From Aestuariibacter sp. GS-14 (lineage in GTDB: Bacteria > Pseudomonadota > Gammaproteobacteria > Enterobacterales > Alteromonadaceae), in assembly GCF_006494365.1 (NCBI RefSeq), contig NZ_VHIP01000005.1:248001-312000 (forward strand): a stretch of DNA of 64,000 nt, in the 5' to 3' direction. Under the pieces are notes generated by a model. It saw nothing but the letters and a program-made list of their open reading frames with translations. It did not search any database and was not told where the DNA came from. The translations under genes were made by a program, and so were the position numbers. Shown here piece by piece: positions 8,528 to 17,669 of this stretch; positions within the stretch are counted from its first letter, which is position 1; each line of letters opens with the position of its first letter.

Positions 8528-8671
8528 TGTCTGAAAAGACGGCTATATAGCTGTTTATATTAGTTTTCCATTATATTTATTAGCTCAGTGGTTGAGTTTA
8601 ACGTCAGGCTGTGCCAAATTTGTCATCAGACGGTCGCACAGTGCTGCCATAAATGACGCAATGGAGAGATC

Positions 8672-9973
8672 ATGAACACGTCACTGATCCAATCAATGAT
8701 CAATGCCATCGATAAACCGGCTATCTTCATTACCCCAGACTATGTCATTCAGGCAGTTAACGAAGCCTACCGCGACACCTACAATACCCAGGTAACGATT
8801 GGCACCAGCACCTGTTACGCCGTTTCGCATAACAATCCAGGCCCCTGCGATAAGCACGGTGAGGATTGCCCGCTTACCCAGTGTAAAAGCACCAGTCGGC
8901 CCAGTAGCGTAGTGCATATTCACAACACCACGGCAGGCCGGACGTACTGCGATATATTAATGAAGCCGGTACGCGATGAAGATGGCATGACCATTGGCTT
9001 TTTAGAAATTCTCGACCGCATCAGTTACGCCTCGGCGGATTCACAGAAAAACAAAATGATTGGCCAATCGGAGGCATTTAAGTCGCTGCTTAACCGCATC
9101 AATCGCGCATCTCAATCGGAAATCGCGGTATTGTTGCAGGGTGAAACCGGCAGCGGTAAAGAACTGGTTGCACAAGCCGTACACGAATCCAGTCGCCGTG
9201 CGGAAAAGCCGTTTGTCGTAATTGAATGCACCGGCTTAAATGAGAGTCTGTTTGAATCTGAACTGTTCGGCTATGAAAAAGGCGCGTTTACCGGCGCCAC
9301 AAATGCCAAGAAAGGCTTAATAGAAGTGGCAAATGGCGGCACTGTATTCTTCGATGAAATTGGCGATGTCCCCCTCAACATGCAGGTGAAGTTACTACGC
9401 CTGCTGGAAACTCAGTGTTACCGTCCGGTTGGCGGCCTGAAACAGAAGAAAGCGGATTTTCGGTTAGTGTGTGCCAGCCATAAGAATTTGTTGTCGATGG
9501 TGGAAAAAGGCGAGTTCAGGCAGGATCTGTACTATCGAATTGCGGGGTTTCCCATTCACCTGCCAGCACTCAGAGAGCGCCAGTCTGATATAGCTATGTT
9601 ATGCCGTCATTTTTTGTCAGCCGGCGAGCACCGACACAAGCGTTTCTCACCACAAGCCATAGAGGCATTGTGTCGTTATTCGTTTCCCGGCAATATCCGC
9701 GAACTCATTAGCATCGTGGAGCAGTCTGCGCTGATGGCGAACGACGATGACATACTGGCCAGCGATTTACCCCCACAAGTATTGGGTTATAGCGCCACAG
9801 AAACTCAAGCCGTCAGCCAGGACATTTTGCCGCTTGATCAGGCAGAGCAGGTTTACCTGGAGCGCATCTGTAAAACCTATCAGGGTTCACCCGACGACCT
9901 TGCAAAAATGCTTGAAGTAAGTACTCGCACTCTTTACAGAAAGCTACAGCGATACAATATAAAGCTAAATTAA
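8672..9973 (+). CDS. fisR: FisR-like sulfane-sulfur-responsive sigma-54 activator
   Basis: A 433-residue bacterial enhancer-binding protein. The N-terminal domain (residues 1-130) is PAS-like and holds C48, C59, C66 and C71. The 11- and 7-residue spacings of the first three equal those of C53/C64/C71 in the FisR of Cupriavidus, which reacts with sulfane sulfur. The AAA+ domain has Walker A GETGSGKE and the sigma-54 contact loop GAFTGA. The C-terminus is a Fis-type helix-turn-helix (DLAKMLEVSTRTLYRKLQRY). Known FisR turns on sqr and persulfide genes when sulfide is oxidised. Divergence from sqr supports the same role. The ATG at 8672 follows GGAGAG. Its stop overlaps that of the convergent TSUP gene. 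Confidence 0.85.
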   Translation: MNTSLIQSMINAIDKPAIFITPDYVIQAVNEAYRDTYNTQVTIGTSTCYAVSHNNPGPCDKHGEDCPLTQCKSTSRPSSVVHIHNTTAGRTYCDILMKPVRDEDGMTIGFLEILDRISYASADSQKNKMIGQSEAFKSLLNRINRASQSEIAVLLQGETGSGKELVAQAVHESSRRAEKPFVVIECTGLNESLFESELFGYEKGAFTGATNAKKGLIEVANGGTVFFDEIGDVPLNMQVKLLRLLETQCYRPVGGLKQKKADFRLVCASHKNLLSMVEKGEFRQDLYYRIAGFPIHLPALRERQSDIAMLCRHFLSAGEHRHKRFSPQAIEALCRYSFPGNIRELISIVEQSALMANDDDILASDLPPQVLGYSATETQAVSQDILPLDQAEQVYLERICKTYQGSPDDLAKMLEVSTRTLYRKLQRYNIKLN

Positions 9974-10728
9974 AAAACAGACGCCAGAGCCTGATACAAC
10001 AAGCGCAAAGCCAACACGGTAAGAATTATCTTAAACAACAGCCTGAATTTGTCTGCCGGGATCCTATTGAGCAATTTGAGTCCGAGCCAGGTGCCAATGG
10101 CACCACTGGCAATCATGGCCAGTACCAATGGCAACCATTGCCAGAAGGCAAAGCCTACAAAAGTAAATACAATGGCTTTCAGGCTGTGTTGAAACGTCAT
10201 GCAGGTGGCGAAGGTGGCGGTGTGAGTAAGCTTATTGTAGCCGTTGCGAAATACCACTGAGGCCACCATCGGCCCGCTGGCGCCCACAAACATCGACAGA
10301 AACGTGGTTAAGGCGCCAGCCACAACACTGCCGCGTGGCGATGTCTCGCGGGTTTTGGGTTTTATCCCCCACACCATCAGCAATAAAAACACGGCAATAG
10401 CCAACTGGATAAGGGTAAGCGGGAGTTGCACCACAACCAGTGAGGCAACCGCTGCACCTAGCACGGTGCCCAGGGCGAAATACCGAAACATGGTGCGATC
10501 AAGATGCTTAAAGGTCATTACCGCCCGGCTGGCGTTGGCTCCCAATTGCACTAATCCATGTACCGGGATCAGCGCTGCTATTGGCATAGTGGAGGCCATT
10601 ACCACCAGCAATAACATACCGCCGCCTAACCCCATGGCACCGGTAACAAATGAAGTAAATCCCGCCAACAGAATGAGCCCTGCGGCGGTGAGCGGTTCTA
10701 GCACCCCGGCGGTGAATAATTCGAACAT
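9970..10728 (-). CDS. TSUP-family (TauE/SafE) sulfur-anion exporter
   Basis: A 252-residue inner-membrane protein with about eight hydrophobic helices in two similar halves. The motif TGAMGLGGGMLLLVV in the first helix pair and MFVGASGPMVASVVF in the second are typical of the TauE/SafE (DUF81) family, which exports sulfite, sulfoacetate or related anions. The ATG at 10728 is preferred to a TTG at 10734. Placed end-to-end with the FisR-like gene next to sqr, it may remove sulfite or thiosulfate formed from oxidised sulfide. That substrate is an inference; the family also includes transporters for other anions. Confidence 0.8.
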   Translation of the reverse strand: MFELFTAGVLEPLTAAGLILLAGFTSFVTGAMGLGGGMLLLVVMASTMPIAALIPVHGLVQLGANASRAVMTFKHLDRTMFRYFALGTVLGAAVASLVVVQLPLTLIQLAIAVFLLLMVWGIKPKTRETSPRGSVVAGALTTFLSMFVGASGPMVASVVFRNGYNKLTHTATFATCMTFQHSLKAIVFTFVGFAFWQWLPLVLAMIASGAIGTWLGLKLLNRIPADKFRLLFKIILTVLALRLLYQALASVF

Positions 10729-10890
10729 GAGCAACAGGTTAACGAGAGAAGGAATACGCAGATTCTCACCTTCTCACCCACTGTTTGCAACTTGTTACTA
10801 TTCAAAAAGCAACAACCTTTGCAGCACCAATTCAGATGCGCTATGTTGTCTGCTTATCCAAAAAAGCATGCCTTGCGGCAAAGGACAATA

Positions 10891-13059
10891 ATGAAAAAAA
10901 CACTGCTTACGCTCAGTATCGGCCTCTTCCTCGCCGGATGCAGCGAAAAACCAACCACGACAGAACAGGTTAAGCGCCAACAAGAACAGGTTAATTTAAG
11001 TACATCCATCGCACCGCCAGTTGCAAAACAAGTGCCGCACGAACTCACCGCACACGGCGATACCCGCATAGACGAATACTATTGGATGCGTGACGACAAA
11101 CGCGAAGATCCCGAAGTACTCGGTCATCTTGAAAAAGAAAACAGCTATGCTGAGGCCGTTCTCAAACCACTGGAAAAGCAACAACAATCTCTGTACGACG
11201 AATTGGTAGCGCGCATTCCTAAAGACGATGCCTCGGTACCAGTAAAAGAAAACGGCTACTGGTATCAAAGCTTGTACAAAGGGGATGGCGAGTACCCCGT
11301 TTACGTTCGCCGCCCCACGCTGGATGGCACCAATGAAGTGCTGCTGAATGGCAATGAGATGGCCCAGGGTCACGATTATTTCAACATAGGTAGCTATCAG
11401 GCCTCACCCGACAACACTATGCTTGCCTTCACAGTAGATACCGTCAGCCGTCGTATGTATACACTTCAGGTGAAAAACCTGGCAACAGGCGAACTGTTGA
11501 GCGATGAACTCACCAACACCAACGGGCAAGTGTACTGGGCAAAAGACAACAAAACCCTGTATTACATTGAGCGCGATCCACAAACCCTGCTGGGGTCGAA
11601 GGTGTTCCGCCATGTGCTGGGCACACCACAATCCGATGATGAATTGATTTACGAAGAAACCGACACCACGTTTTATACCTCACTGGGCATGAGTAAAGAC
11701 GAGGACGTCATTTATATCAGTCATGACAATACCGAACAAACCGGCACCACACTGATAGCCACCGACGACCCCAAAGCCAAGCCGGTTCCTTTCCTGCCGA
11801 TTGAAGATGGACTGGAATACTCTGTAGCCAAGCACGGCAGCGATTACTACATTCTAACCAACTACAACGCCAAAAACTTCCGCATTATGAAGGTTGATCA
11901 GGCCCATACTGCGGATAAAAACAAATGGCAGGAAGTGATCACCCACGACCCGGAAGTGTTCATTCAGGACATCGAGCTACTAAAAGATTTCCTGGTATAT
12001 AAAGCCAAGAAAAACGGCATGCTCAGCCTGAATGCGGTATCACTGAAAACCGGTGAAAGCTATGTCATTCCTACTGAAGACCCAATTTATACTGCGTATT
12101 TTTCGGGTAACACACAGGTAGATACCAATACCATTCGCATTTACTACGCGTCGCTTACTACGCCACCCAGCACATTTGATATTAACCTGGAAACCATGGA
12201 AACCACGTTGCTCAAGCAAAATAAAGTGGGCGATGAGTTTGTGGCTGCTAATTATCAGTCAGAGCGCGTAATAATCCCTGCTCGAGACGGCAAGCAGGTA
12301 CCGGTTTCACTGGTGTACCGCAAAGACAAATTCACTAAAAACGGCACTAATCCACTGTTCCAGTATGGTTATGGGTCGTATGGTGCAACCATTGATCCCA
12401 CCTTTGTATCTCACTGGATTTCGCTGATGGATCGCGGCTTTGTGGTGGCCATTGCGCACATTCGCGGCAGTCAGATGCTGGGACGTGAATGGTATGAAGA
12501 CGGTAAAATGGGCAACAAAAAGAATACATTCACCGATTTCATAGACGTAACCAAAGGCCTGATAGAACAGAAATATGCCGATCCAACGCGTATTTTTGCT
12601 GAAGGCGGCAGTGCAGGTGGTTTGCTAATGGGCGCCATTGCCAACATGGAGCCAGAGCTGTATACCGCTATTGCTGCCCACGTTCCCTTTGTTGACGTGG
12701 TAACCACCATGAGTGACGCCACCATTCCCCTTACCACGGGTGAGTACACCGAATGGGGTAATCCTATTAACAAAGACGAATACGACTACATGCTGTCTTA
12801 TTCACCTTACGATCAGGTAAAAGCGCAAAAGTACCCGCATTTATTTGTTACCACGGGCCTGCATGATTCCCAGGTACAGTACTTTGAACCCATGAAATGG
12901 GTGGCGCGTTTGCGTGAAAAGAAAACCGATGACAACCTGCTGCTGTTCATCACCAACATGGAAGCCGGACACGGTGGCGCATCCGGACGCTTTAAACGTT
13001 ACGAACAAACAGCAAAAGAGTATGCGTTTTTCTTCCATTTAGCAGGCATTGAGAAGTAG
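10891..13059 (+). CDS. Oligopeptidase B-like S9A peptidase, predicted lipoprotein
   Basis: A 722-residue prolyl-oligopeptidase-family serine peptidase that should cut short peptides after basic residues. The beta-propeller fills about residues 30-430. The hydrolase domain follows with the nucleophile in GGSAGGLLMG, the Asp in TTGLHDSQVQYFEP and the His in MEAGHGGASGR. The start at 10891 is preferred over the open frame from 10792 because AAGGA precedes it and MKKTLLTLSIGLFLAGCSEK is a standard lipoprotein signal with lipobox LAGC. Classic OpdB enzymes are cytosolic, so an exported, lipid-anchored form is noteworthy. A strong hairpin follows the stop. Confidence 0.88.
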   Translation: MKKTLLTLSIGLFLAGCSEKPTTTEQVKRQQEQVNLSTSIAPPVAKQVPHELTAHGDTRIDEYYWMRDDKREDPEVLGHLEKENSYAEAVLKPLEKQQQSLYDELVARIPKDDASVPVKENGYWYQSLYKGDGEYPVYVRRPTLDGTNEVLLNGNEMAQGHDYFNIGSYQASPDNTMLAFTVDTVSRRMYTLQVKNLATGELLSDELTNTNGQVYWAKDNKTLYYIERDPQTLLGSKVFRHVLGTPQSDDELIYEETDTTFYTSLGMSKDEDVIYISHDNTEQTGTTLIATDDPKAKPVPFLPIEDGLEYSVAKHGSDYYILTNYNAKNFRIMKVDQAHTADKNKWQEVITHDPEVFIQDIELLKDFLVYKAKKNGMLSLNAVSLKTGESYVIPTEDPIYTAYFSGNTQVDTNTIRIYYASLTTPPSTFDINLETMETTLLKQNKVGDEFVAANYQSERVIIPARDGKQVPVSLVYRKDKFTKNGTNPLFQYGYGSYGATIDPTFVSHWISLMDRGFVVAIAHIRGSQMLGREWYEDGKMGNKKNTFTDFIDVTKGLIEQKYADPTRIFAEGGSAGGLLMGAIANMEPELYTAIAAHVPFVDVVTTMSDATIPLTTGEYTEWGNPINKDEYDYMLSYSPYDQVKAQKYPHLFVTTGLHDSQVQYFEPMKWVARLREKKTDDNLLLFITNMEAGHGGASGRFKRYEQTAKEYAFFFHLAGIEK

Positions 13060-13068
13060 ACTTGCTTA

Positions 13069-13091
13069 CCCCGGCAGATCCTCTGCCGGGG
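13069..13091. terminator. Strong hairpin after the oligopeptidase gene
   Basis: Perfect 10-bp stem CCCCGGCAGA / TCTGCCGGGG with a TCC loop, 9 bp after the peptidase stop. There is no T-run on either side, so it may be a pause or processing site rather than a true intrinsic terminator. The next gene starts 26 bp further on. Confidence 0.5.
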
Positions 13092-13117
13092 CAGGTATTA
13101 ATTGCAATGCGGTAACC

Positions 13118-14230
13118 ATGAACAATACTAACGATCCTTATCAGGCCATACGCGCCTACCACGACAATGAAATCCCTGATGCTATTCAGCGCCTGGTAAA
13201 CGACCCCGAATTTATTTCCGCTATCGTGAATCACCGTTTCAGACAGCGTAGCCGATTGGTAAAAATGCTGGTAAGCCCGGTGATCAGATTCTGGCTAAAA
13301 CGCACCTGGGGCAAGCTTCGCAGTGTTGAGCAGGTGCAACTTGAAGTAGAGCGCTACCTTAGCCGCGTGCTGAACGAAACCACAGATGGTGTAACCATAA
13401 AGGGCGTGGAGCAGCTTTCCAAAGACACGCCCTATTTGTTTGTGTCTAACCATCGCGATATTGCGATGGATCCGGCGTTAGTGAACTATGCACTGCATCA
13501 ATCCGGCTTCCCGACTGCGCGCATCGCCTTTGGTGACAACCTGCTCAAAAAGCCCAGCGTTACTGAGTTAATGAAGCTGAATAAAGGCTTTGTGGTAAAC
13601 CGTTCCGCCAAGGCACCCCGGCAATTACTCAAAGCCCTCACCACGTTGTCGGGCTACATAAAGCACTCGTTAGACGAAGGCCATTCTATTTGGATTGCCC
13701 AGCGCGAAGGTCGCGCCAAAGATGGACTGGATATGACCGATCCGGCCATTCTGAAAATGTTCTATATGAACGGCAAGTCGCAACAACAATCGTTCAGCGA
13801 TTACATGCAGTCGCTGCGCATCGTACCGGTATCCATTTCCTATGAAAACGATCCCTGCGATATTGCCAAAGCCACCGAACTTTATCACCGCGAACACCTG
13901 GGCGGTTATCAAAAGGCGGAAATGGAAGATATTGCCAGCATTATTAAGGGCATCACCGGCTACAAAGGCCGTATCACGGTAAGTTTTTCAGCGCCAATTA
14001 ACGATGTACCAGACACACCAGCGGAACTGGCAGCGCTTATCGACCAACATATACATTCGCACTACCAGCTGTATCCGATTAATTATCTGGCCGCCCAAAC
14101 TGCCAATAAAGTTATACCGGAAGCGTGCAAACAAACACTCAAGCACAAGCTGGCACAACTGCCGGAAGAAGCCCGTGACTACCTGATTGCCAACTACGCC
14201 AATCCGGTTAAAAACGCGTTACAACAGTAG
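13118..14230 (+). CDS. PlsC-like glycerolipid acyltransferase
   Basis: A 370-residue protein with the acyltransferase block LFVSNHRDIAMDPALV (variant His/Asp motif NHRD..MD), followed by GFVVNRSA and IWIAQREGRAKDG, which matches the third conserved block (normally EGTRS, here REGRAKDG). It probably transfers a fatty acyl chain to a glycerophosphate or related lipid acceptor at the inner membrane. The ATG at 13118 starts MNNTNDPYQAIRAYHDNEIP; upstream in-frame codons overlap the hairpin and were rejected. It is followed after 9 bp by an MBL-fold hydrolase gene, likely co-transcribed. The exact acceptor cannot be told from sequence. Confidence 0.8.
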   Translation: MNNTNDPYQAIRAYHDNEIPDAIQRLVNDPEFISAIVNHRFRQRSRLVKMLVSPVIRFWLKRTWGKLRSVEQVQLEVERYLSRVLNETTDGVTIKGVEQLSKDTPYLFVSNHRDIAMDPALVNYALHQSGFPTARIAFGDNLLKKPSVTELMKLNKGFVVNRSAKAPRQLLKALTTLSGYIKHSLDEGHSIWIAQREGRAKDGLDMTDPAILKMFYMNGKSQQQSFSDYMQSLRIVPVSISYENDPCDIAKATELYHREHLGGYQKAEMEDIASIIKGITGYKGRITVSFSAPINDVPDTPAELAALIDQHIHSHYQLYPINYLAAQTANKVIPEACKQTLKHKLAQLPEEARDYLIANYANPVKNALQQ

Positions 14231-14239
14231 GTTGAGCTA

Positions 14240-15001
14240 ATGAAACTGCATACCCTGGCGGGCTACATACAACATATCTATCTGGTGGAAACATCACAGG
14301 GATTGTTGTTACTGGACGGCTGCAGCCGGGCAGATGCGCGTAAAGTATGCAGGTATATTACTCAGACACTTAATCGTGAACTCAGCGATTTAAAATTGAT
14401 CGTGGTGACACATATGCACCCTGATCACGCTGGCGGCGCACATACGCTTCGCAAATTAACCGGCGCAAACATAGCGGCTCATCCCAAAGCGGCGAAATGG
14501 TATTCAGGTATTATGGGGCGTGCTGCGCACCTTATTGATGTAAGCCTAACCTGGTGGGTGGCAAGCCGCTTGGGCAAACCTAAAAAGCATATCTGGTACA
14601 GTCCAATATTGAAGCCCGATATTATTCTGCTGGACGAACAAACACTGCCGGGGTTTGAGGACTGGCAGGTACTGTTTACGCCGGGGCATACCGATCACGA
14701 TTTAACCCTTTACCACAGTGCTACCAGCCAGGCATACGTGGCAGATCTTATGGTATCGGTAAAACGTCAGTTAACGCCGCCCTATCCAATCTGCCATCCC
14801 AATCAGTATAAACAATCACTTAAGCGCATTCAGACGTTACAACCGCAATCCGTGTTCTGTGCCCACGTACCGCCGCTTTCCATCAACGACATCGACTTTG
14901 ACGCCATTATTCAACAGGCCCCCGTACTGCCCAAAAATCACTGGCATTCAGCAAAAAACCGCATTGCCCACGCGTTACGCGGGCAAAATGCGGTGCATTA
15001 A
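14240..15001 (+). CDS. MBL-fold metallohydrolase
   Basis: A 253-residue metallo-beta-lactamase-fold enzyme. The zinc motif is THMHPDHAGG (HxHxDH form), with further ligands in FTPGHTDHD and YVADLM and a late His in FCAHVPP. This pattern fits glyoxalase II-like and other small thioester or ester hydrolases. There is no signal peptide, so it is cytosolic. It lies 9 bp after the acyltransferase gene, which suggests one transcript. It lacks the length and arrangement I would expect of an ETHE1-type persulfide dioxygenase, although the sulfide cluster is near. The substrate is unknown. Confidence 0.8.
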   Translation: MKLHTLAGYIQHIYLVETSQGLLLLDGCSRADARKVCRYITQTLNRELSDLKLIVVTHMHPDHAGGAHTLRKLTGANIAAHPKAAKWYSGIMGRAAHLIDVSLTWWVASRLGKPKKHIWYSPILKPDIILLDEQTLPGFEDWQVLFTPGHTDHDLTLYHSATSQAYVADLMVSVKRQLTPPYPICHPNQYKQSLKRIQTLQPQSVFCAHVPPLSINDIDFDAIIQQAPVLPKNHWHSAKNRIAHALRGQNAVH

Positions 15002-15029
15002 CATCACTACATTTGAGTAAAGCCAACGT

Positions 15030-15983
15030 TTACAACATCCTGCGCAAAGCATCGATGAATTCACGATTAAATGCTTTTGCTAATTCGCTTTCCGGCGCAA
15101 TAGATTCAAAGGCGTGAAACGCGCCGGGCACTTTATTCAGCGTAACAGCAACCCCCTGTGCTTGCAGTGCATGGGCATAGTGCAGGTTCTCGTCATAAAA
15201 CAAATCCAAATCGCCTACCGCGATATACGTGGCGGGCAGATTGGCTGAGAGTGACTGTCTGGCGGGCACCGTAAAGGGCTTAATGCTACTTTTGCCCGGC
15301 GTATGGCCAAGCGCGGCCTGCCAGCCGTACTGATTTTGTTCTGCTGTCCACAAGTACATGCCCTTTGGAGGCTCAGGCAATAAAGTAGTGCCGGTTCTGT
15401 CATCCAGCATGGGGTAAATTAACGCCTGGCATTTTACAGCGTATTCATTCCGGTATACGGCATACTGCGCCAGCAGTGCTGCGTGGCCACCACCCGCACT
15501 AAAACCAAGCAGTCCGATACGCGCATTATCAATACCCAGCGTTTCGCTATGCTGGTGAGTCCAGGCCAGCGCCGCATAGCTTTGCTTTACTACCTCACCA
15601 ATTCGCATTTCTGGTGCTAACCCGTAATCCACACTCACCACTACACAATCCAGGCTCAGCGCTACTTGCTGCATACGGGAAAAACCATTCTGGCAACTCC
15701 CCATCACAAACCCGCCGCCGTGAAAGTGCAACATCGCCGGCTTTTTCGTATCCGCAGAAGCGTTAATCACCCAGACCCGAACACCCGGCGCATCTGCGCT
15801 TTGTTCAATGTCATAAGACTGAATAACGGGATAGGCATGCGCAGGCGCGACATTGAACTTGTTGCGTTTACGGTAGAACCCCAGCGTTTTACCACTCAAC
15901 GGCGGATTGGAAGCGGTGACGTCCAGCAGCGCTTTAAGTGGCTCAACCAATTCGGGCGCAACGGCGGGATGAATAAACGTCAT
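15030..15983 (-). CDS. HSL-family alpha/beta hydrolase (carboxylesterase)
   Basis: A 317-residue esterase of the hormone-sensitive lipase type. The oxyanion motif is FHGGGFVMGS, and the nucleophile lies in GFSAGGGHAA. The acid is probably in VGDLDLFYDEN and the His in PGAFHAFES. It likely hydrolyses short acyl esters in the cytosol; no signal peptide is seen. The frame is open back to a TTG at 16028, which would sit inside the terminator of the next gene, so the ATG at 15983 is preferred. It is convergent with the MBL gene and separated from the small membrane-protein gene by a clear terminator, so it is probably transcribed alone. Confidence 0.85.
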   Translation of the reverse strand: MTFIHPAVAPELVEPLKALLDVTASNPPLSGKTLGFYRKRNKFNVAPAHAYPVIQSYDIEQSADAPGVRVWVINASADTKKPAMLHFHGGGFVMGSCQNGFSRMQQVALSLDCVVVSVDYGLAPEMRIGEVVKQSYAALAWTHQHSETLGIDNARIGLLGFSAGGGHAALLAQYAVYRNEYAVKCQALIYPMLDDRTGTTLLPEPPKGMYLWTAEQNQYGWQAALGHTPGKSSIKPFTVPARQSLSANLPATYIAVGDLDLFYDENLHYAHALQAQGVAVTLNKVPGAFHAFESIAPESELAKAFNREFIDALRRML

Positions 15984-16029
15984 GAACTGTGTGTAAACCA
16001 AGTAATGAAAACGCGAGTATATCCACAAT

Positions 16030-16051
16030 AAAAAAACCCCGCAAAGCGGGG
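16030..16051 (-). terminator. Rho-independent terminator
   Basis: On the minus strand the stem CCCCGC-TTT-GCGGGG is followed by seven T residues. It ends transcription of the small membrane-protein gene at 16101-16316 and shields the esterase gene from read-through. Confidence 0.9.
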
Positions 16052-16100
16052 TGAGAACAGGGTGGATTATCCCTGATGAGTGAAAGGGTACTGTGTTGAT

Positions 16101-16316
16101 TTACTGGCCGGTCGCCAGCTCTTTTTCGGTTTTAAAGCCAAACACTTTGCGCAGCACAATCGTAGCCGGGCAAAAGCCGGTAAAACTCTGTTGAAACAAG
16201 TTTGCGCCAATGAACACGGTGAACCACAGAAAGTTCTCATGTACAAACCAGGTAAGTGCCACCGACAGTAACACCATAAATCCGGCAAACGCCGTTAACG
16301 CTCTTTCTGCAGACAT
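16101..16316 (-). CDS. YgaP-type/DUF2892 small membrane protein
   Basis: A 71-residue protein with two hydrophobic helices (AFAGFMVLLSVALTWF and FLWFTVFIGANLFQQ) followed by SFTGFCPATIVLRKVFG. This matches the DUF2892 or YgaP transmembrane module, which is often fused or adjacent to rhodanese domains; the FCPA cysteine is conserved in the family. No rhodanese is seen here. It follows the beta-barrel gene by 11 bp and precedes a terminator, so it is the last gene of the transcript that starts with the RND permease. Its role is not established. Confidence 0.75.
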   Translation of the reverse strand: MSAERALTAFAGFMVLLSVALTWFVHENFLWFTVFIGANLFQQSFTGFCPATIVLRKVFGFKTEKELATGQ

Positions 16317-16327
16317 CGCATTAGCTC

Positions 16328-17665
16328 CTAATAAAAATATCGGAAAGACGCATACACGTTGCTGGCGTCTTCGAATTGTGAGTAAAAAGTGTGAGGCTCA
16401 TTGCCGTAAAACAGGTTAAAACCGCCGTTTACCTGCCAGTCGTCCACGGGCGAATAGGTTGCCCTGAACTTCATATAGCCGTCGCTATCGGTGGGCGAAT
16501 AGAAGTTAAACCAGTTCAGAGTAAGGGTTTGGCGCAGTGCACGGTACATAAGCTGAGTAGTCACCACATGACGATTGGCTTCCTGCTCATACTGTGGCCA
16601 GTATGAATTGGCTAACAACGCATCGTGATCTACCGTCTTTTCCATATACCACTGCACGCTACCGGTGAGATTCGCCACCAGTTCCTGCTCGTAGCCCACC
16701 AAAAAGCGATGCTGGCTGTTAGGTACCAGTGGGTTATTGCCATCCGAATCCTCAATGGCATCATGATAGGCGTATTCTGCCTTCGCTAAACCCGGCCCCA
16801 TCGGCTTCACGGCGCTGGCTCCCCATACATTTAAGCGGCTGTAGCGTGGCAAGCCTTGCTCGTCGGCGGCCATGGGTGTTTTGTTAAATCCGCGATAACC
16901 GTAAAACGCCAATTCGGTTTGGCCCAGGGTTTTGTAAATACGCACCGCCCACTCTGCGCTGTCCGGCTCGTTCTTATCCAGCACGCGAAATCCCGGTGCC
17001 ACATTCATTTGTGCCTGTGGACTGAAAAACGAAAAATACTCGCCCGTTATACCGTTATCCGGTTCAAATTGAGGCGTTACCACCACATCAATATTTGCTA
17101 CATCAAAGTAGCCCGACAACTTGGCAGACAAGCTTGGTGCTTTGAGATATTCATCGTCACGCCCCGCAAAAAACGACTGGTAGTCTTTGGGAAACATATC
17201 GTTCAAAAACACATAGTCACCGGTGCCCCAGGTAAGTACCTGCTGGCCCAGCTTTGCGTCGAATTTGCGCCCCCACTCACCTAAAACGCCCAGGTTGCCC
17301 TGCCACGCCAGTTCGCGGATCTGGGTTTCAACGCTGTTTACTACGCCGTCGTAATACAGATCGCCGCGAAAGGATAACGTTGATGCACTGAGCGCATAAT
17401 CAGCCTGCAGTTGCACGCGCGCATCCTGCAAGGTAGCGTTTTGACCTATGGCCGCATCGTTATGTAAACGCGTGCCAACAGCCAGCTCTGCAAAGCCCAC
17501 CAGCGTTAATGGCGAGGCCTCGGCGGGCTCCTCTAAGTCGCCCCAGTCAGCCCATTCATCCGCCGTCTGAGTGTCAGTGTTTTCCTGCGCCCACACTGCT
17601 GATTGGCCGGTGATCCCGGCCACCATCAGTGTGCTGGCTATCAGTGTTTTTAAAGGCTTAGGCAT
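16328..17665 (-). CDS. Outer-membrane beta-barrel protein of an RND/LolA-like system
   Basis: A 445-residue exported protein: signal peptide MPKPLKTLIASTLMVAGITG..AVWAQ, an acidic linker rich in Trp, Asp and Glu, then alternating hydrophobic strands to the end, finishing NVYASFRYFY with a terminal aromatic residue as in outer-membrane barrels. Segments LGQQVLTWGTGDYVFLND resemble DUF1302-like barrels. It lies 4 bp after a LolA-like gene and behind an RND permease gene, an arrangement found repeatedly in proteobacteria. It would be the outer-membrane end of that pathway. The cargo is unknown; lipids or other hydrophobic compounds are an inference. Confidence 0.72.
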   Translation of the reverse strand: MPKPLKTLIASTLMVAGITGQSAVWAQENTDTQTADEWADWGDLEEPAEASPLTLVGFAELAVGTRLHNDAAIGQNATLQDARVQLQADYALSASTLSFRGDLYYDGVVNSVETQIRELAWQGNLGVLGEWGRKFDAKLGQQVLTWGTGDYVFLNDMFPKDYQSFFAGRDDEYLKAPSLSAKLSGYFDVANIDVVVTPQFEPDNGITGEYFSFFSPQAQMNVAPGFRVLDKNEPDSAEWAVRIYKTLGQTELAFYGYRGFNKTPMAADEQGLPRYSRLNVWGASAVKPMGPGLAKAEYAYHDAIEDSDGNNPLVPNSQHRFLVGYEQELVANLTGSVQWYMEKTVDHDALLANSYWPQYEQEANRHVVTTQLMYRALRQTLTLNWFNFYSPTDSDGYMKFRATYSPVDDWQVNGGFNLFYGNEPHTFYSQFEDASNVYASFRYFY

Positions 17666-17669
17666 AGCG

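Noticed and set aside
8600-8620. TTGGCAC on the minus strand as the -24 box of a sigma-54 promoter
   Set aside because: The required GC at the right spacing is missing (GACG instead of TTGC).
14240-15001. MBL protein as the missing persulfide dioxygenase of the sulfide module
   Set aside because: Although close by, it is on a separate transcript with an acyltransferase, and its metal motifs and length fit glyoxalase II-like enzymes rather than ETHE1.
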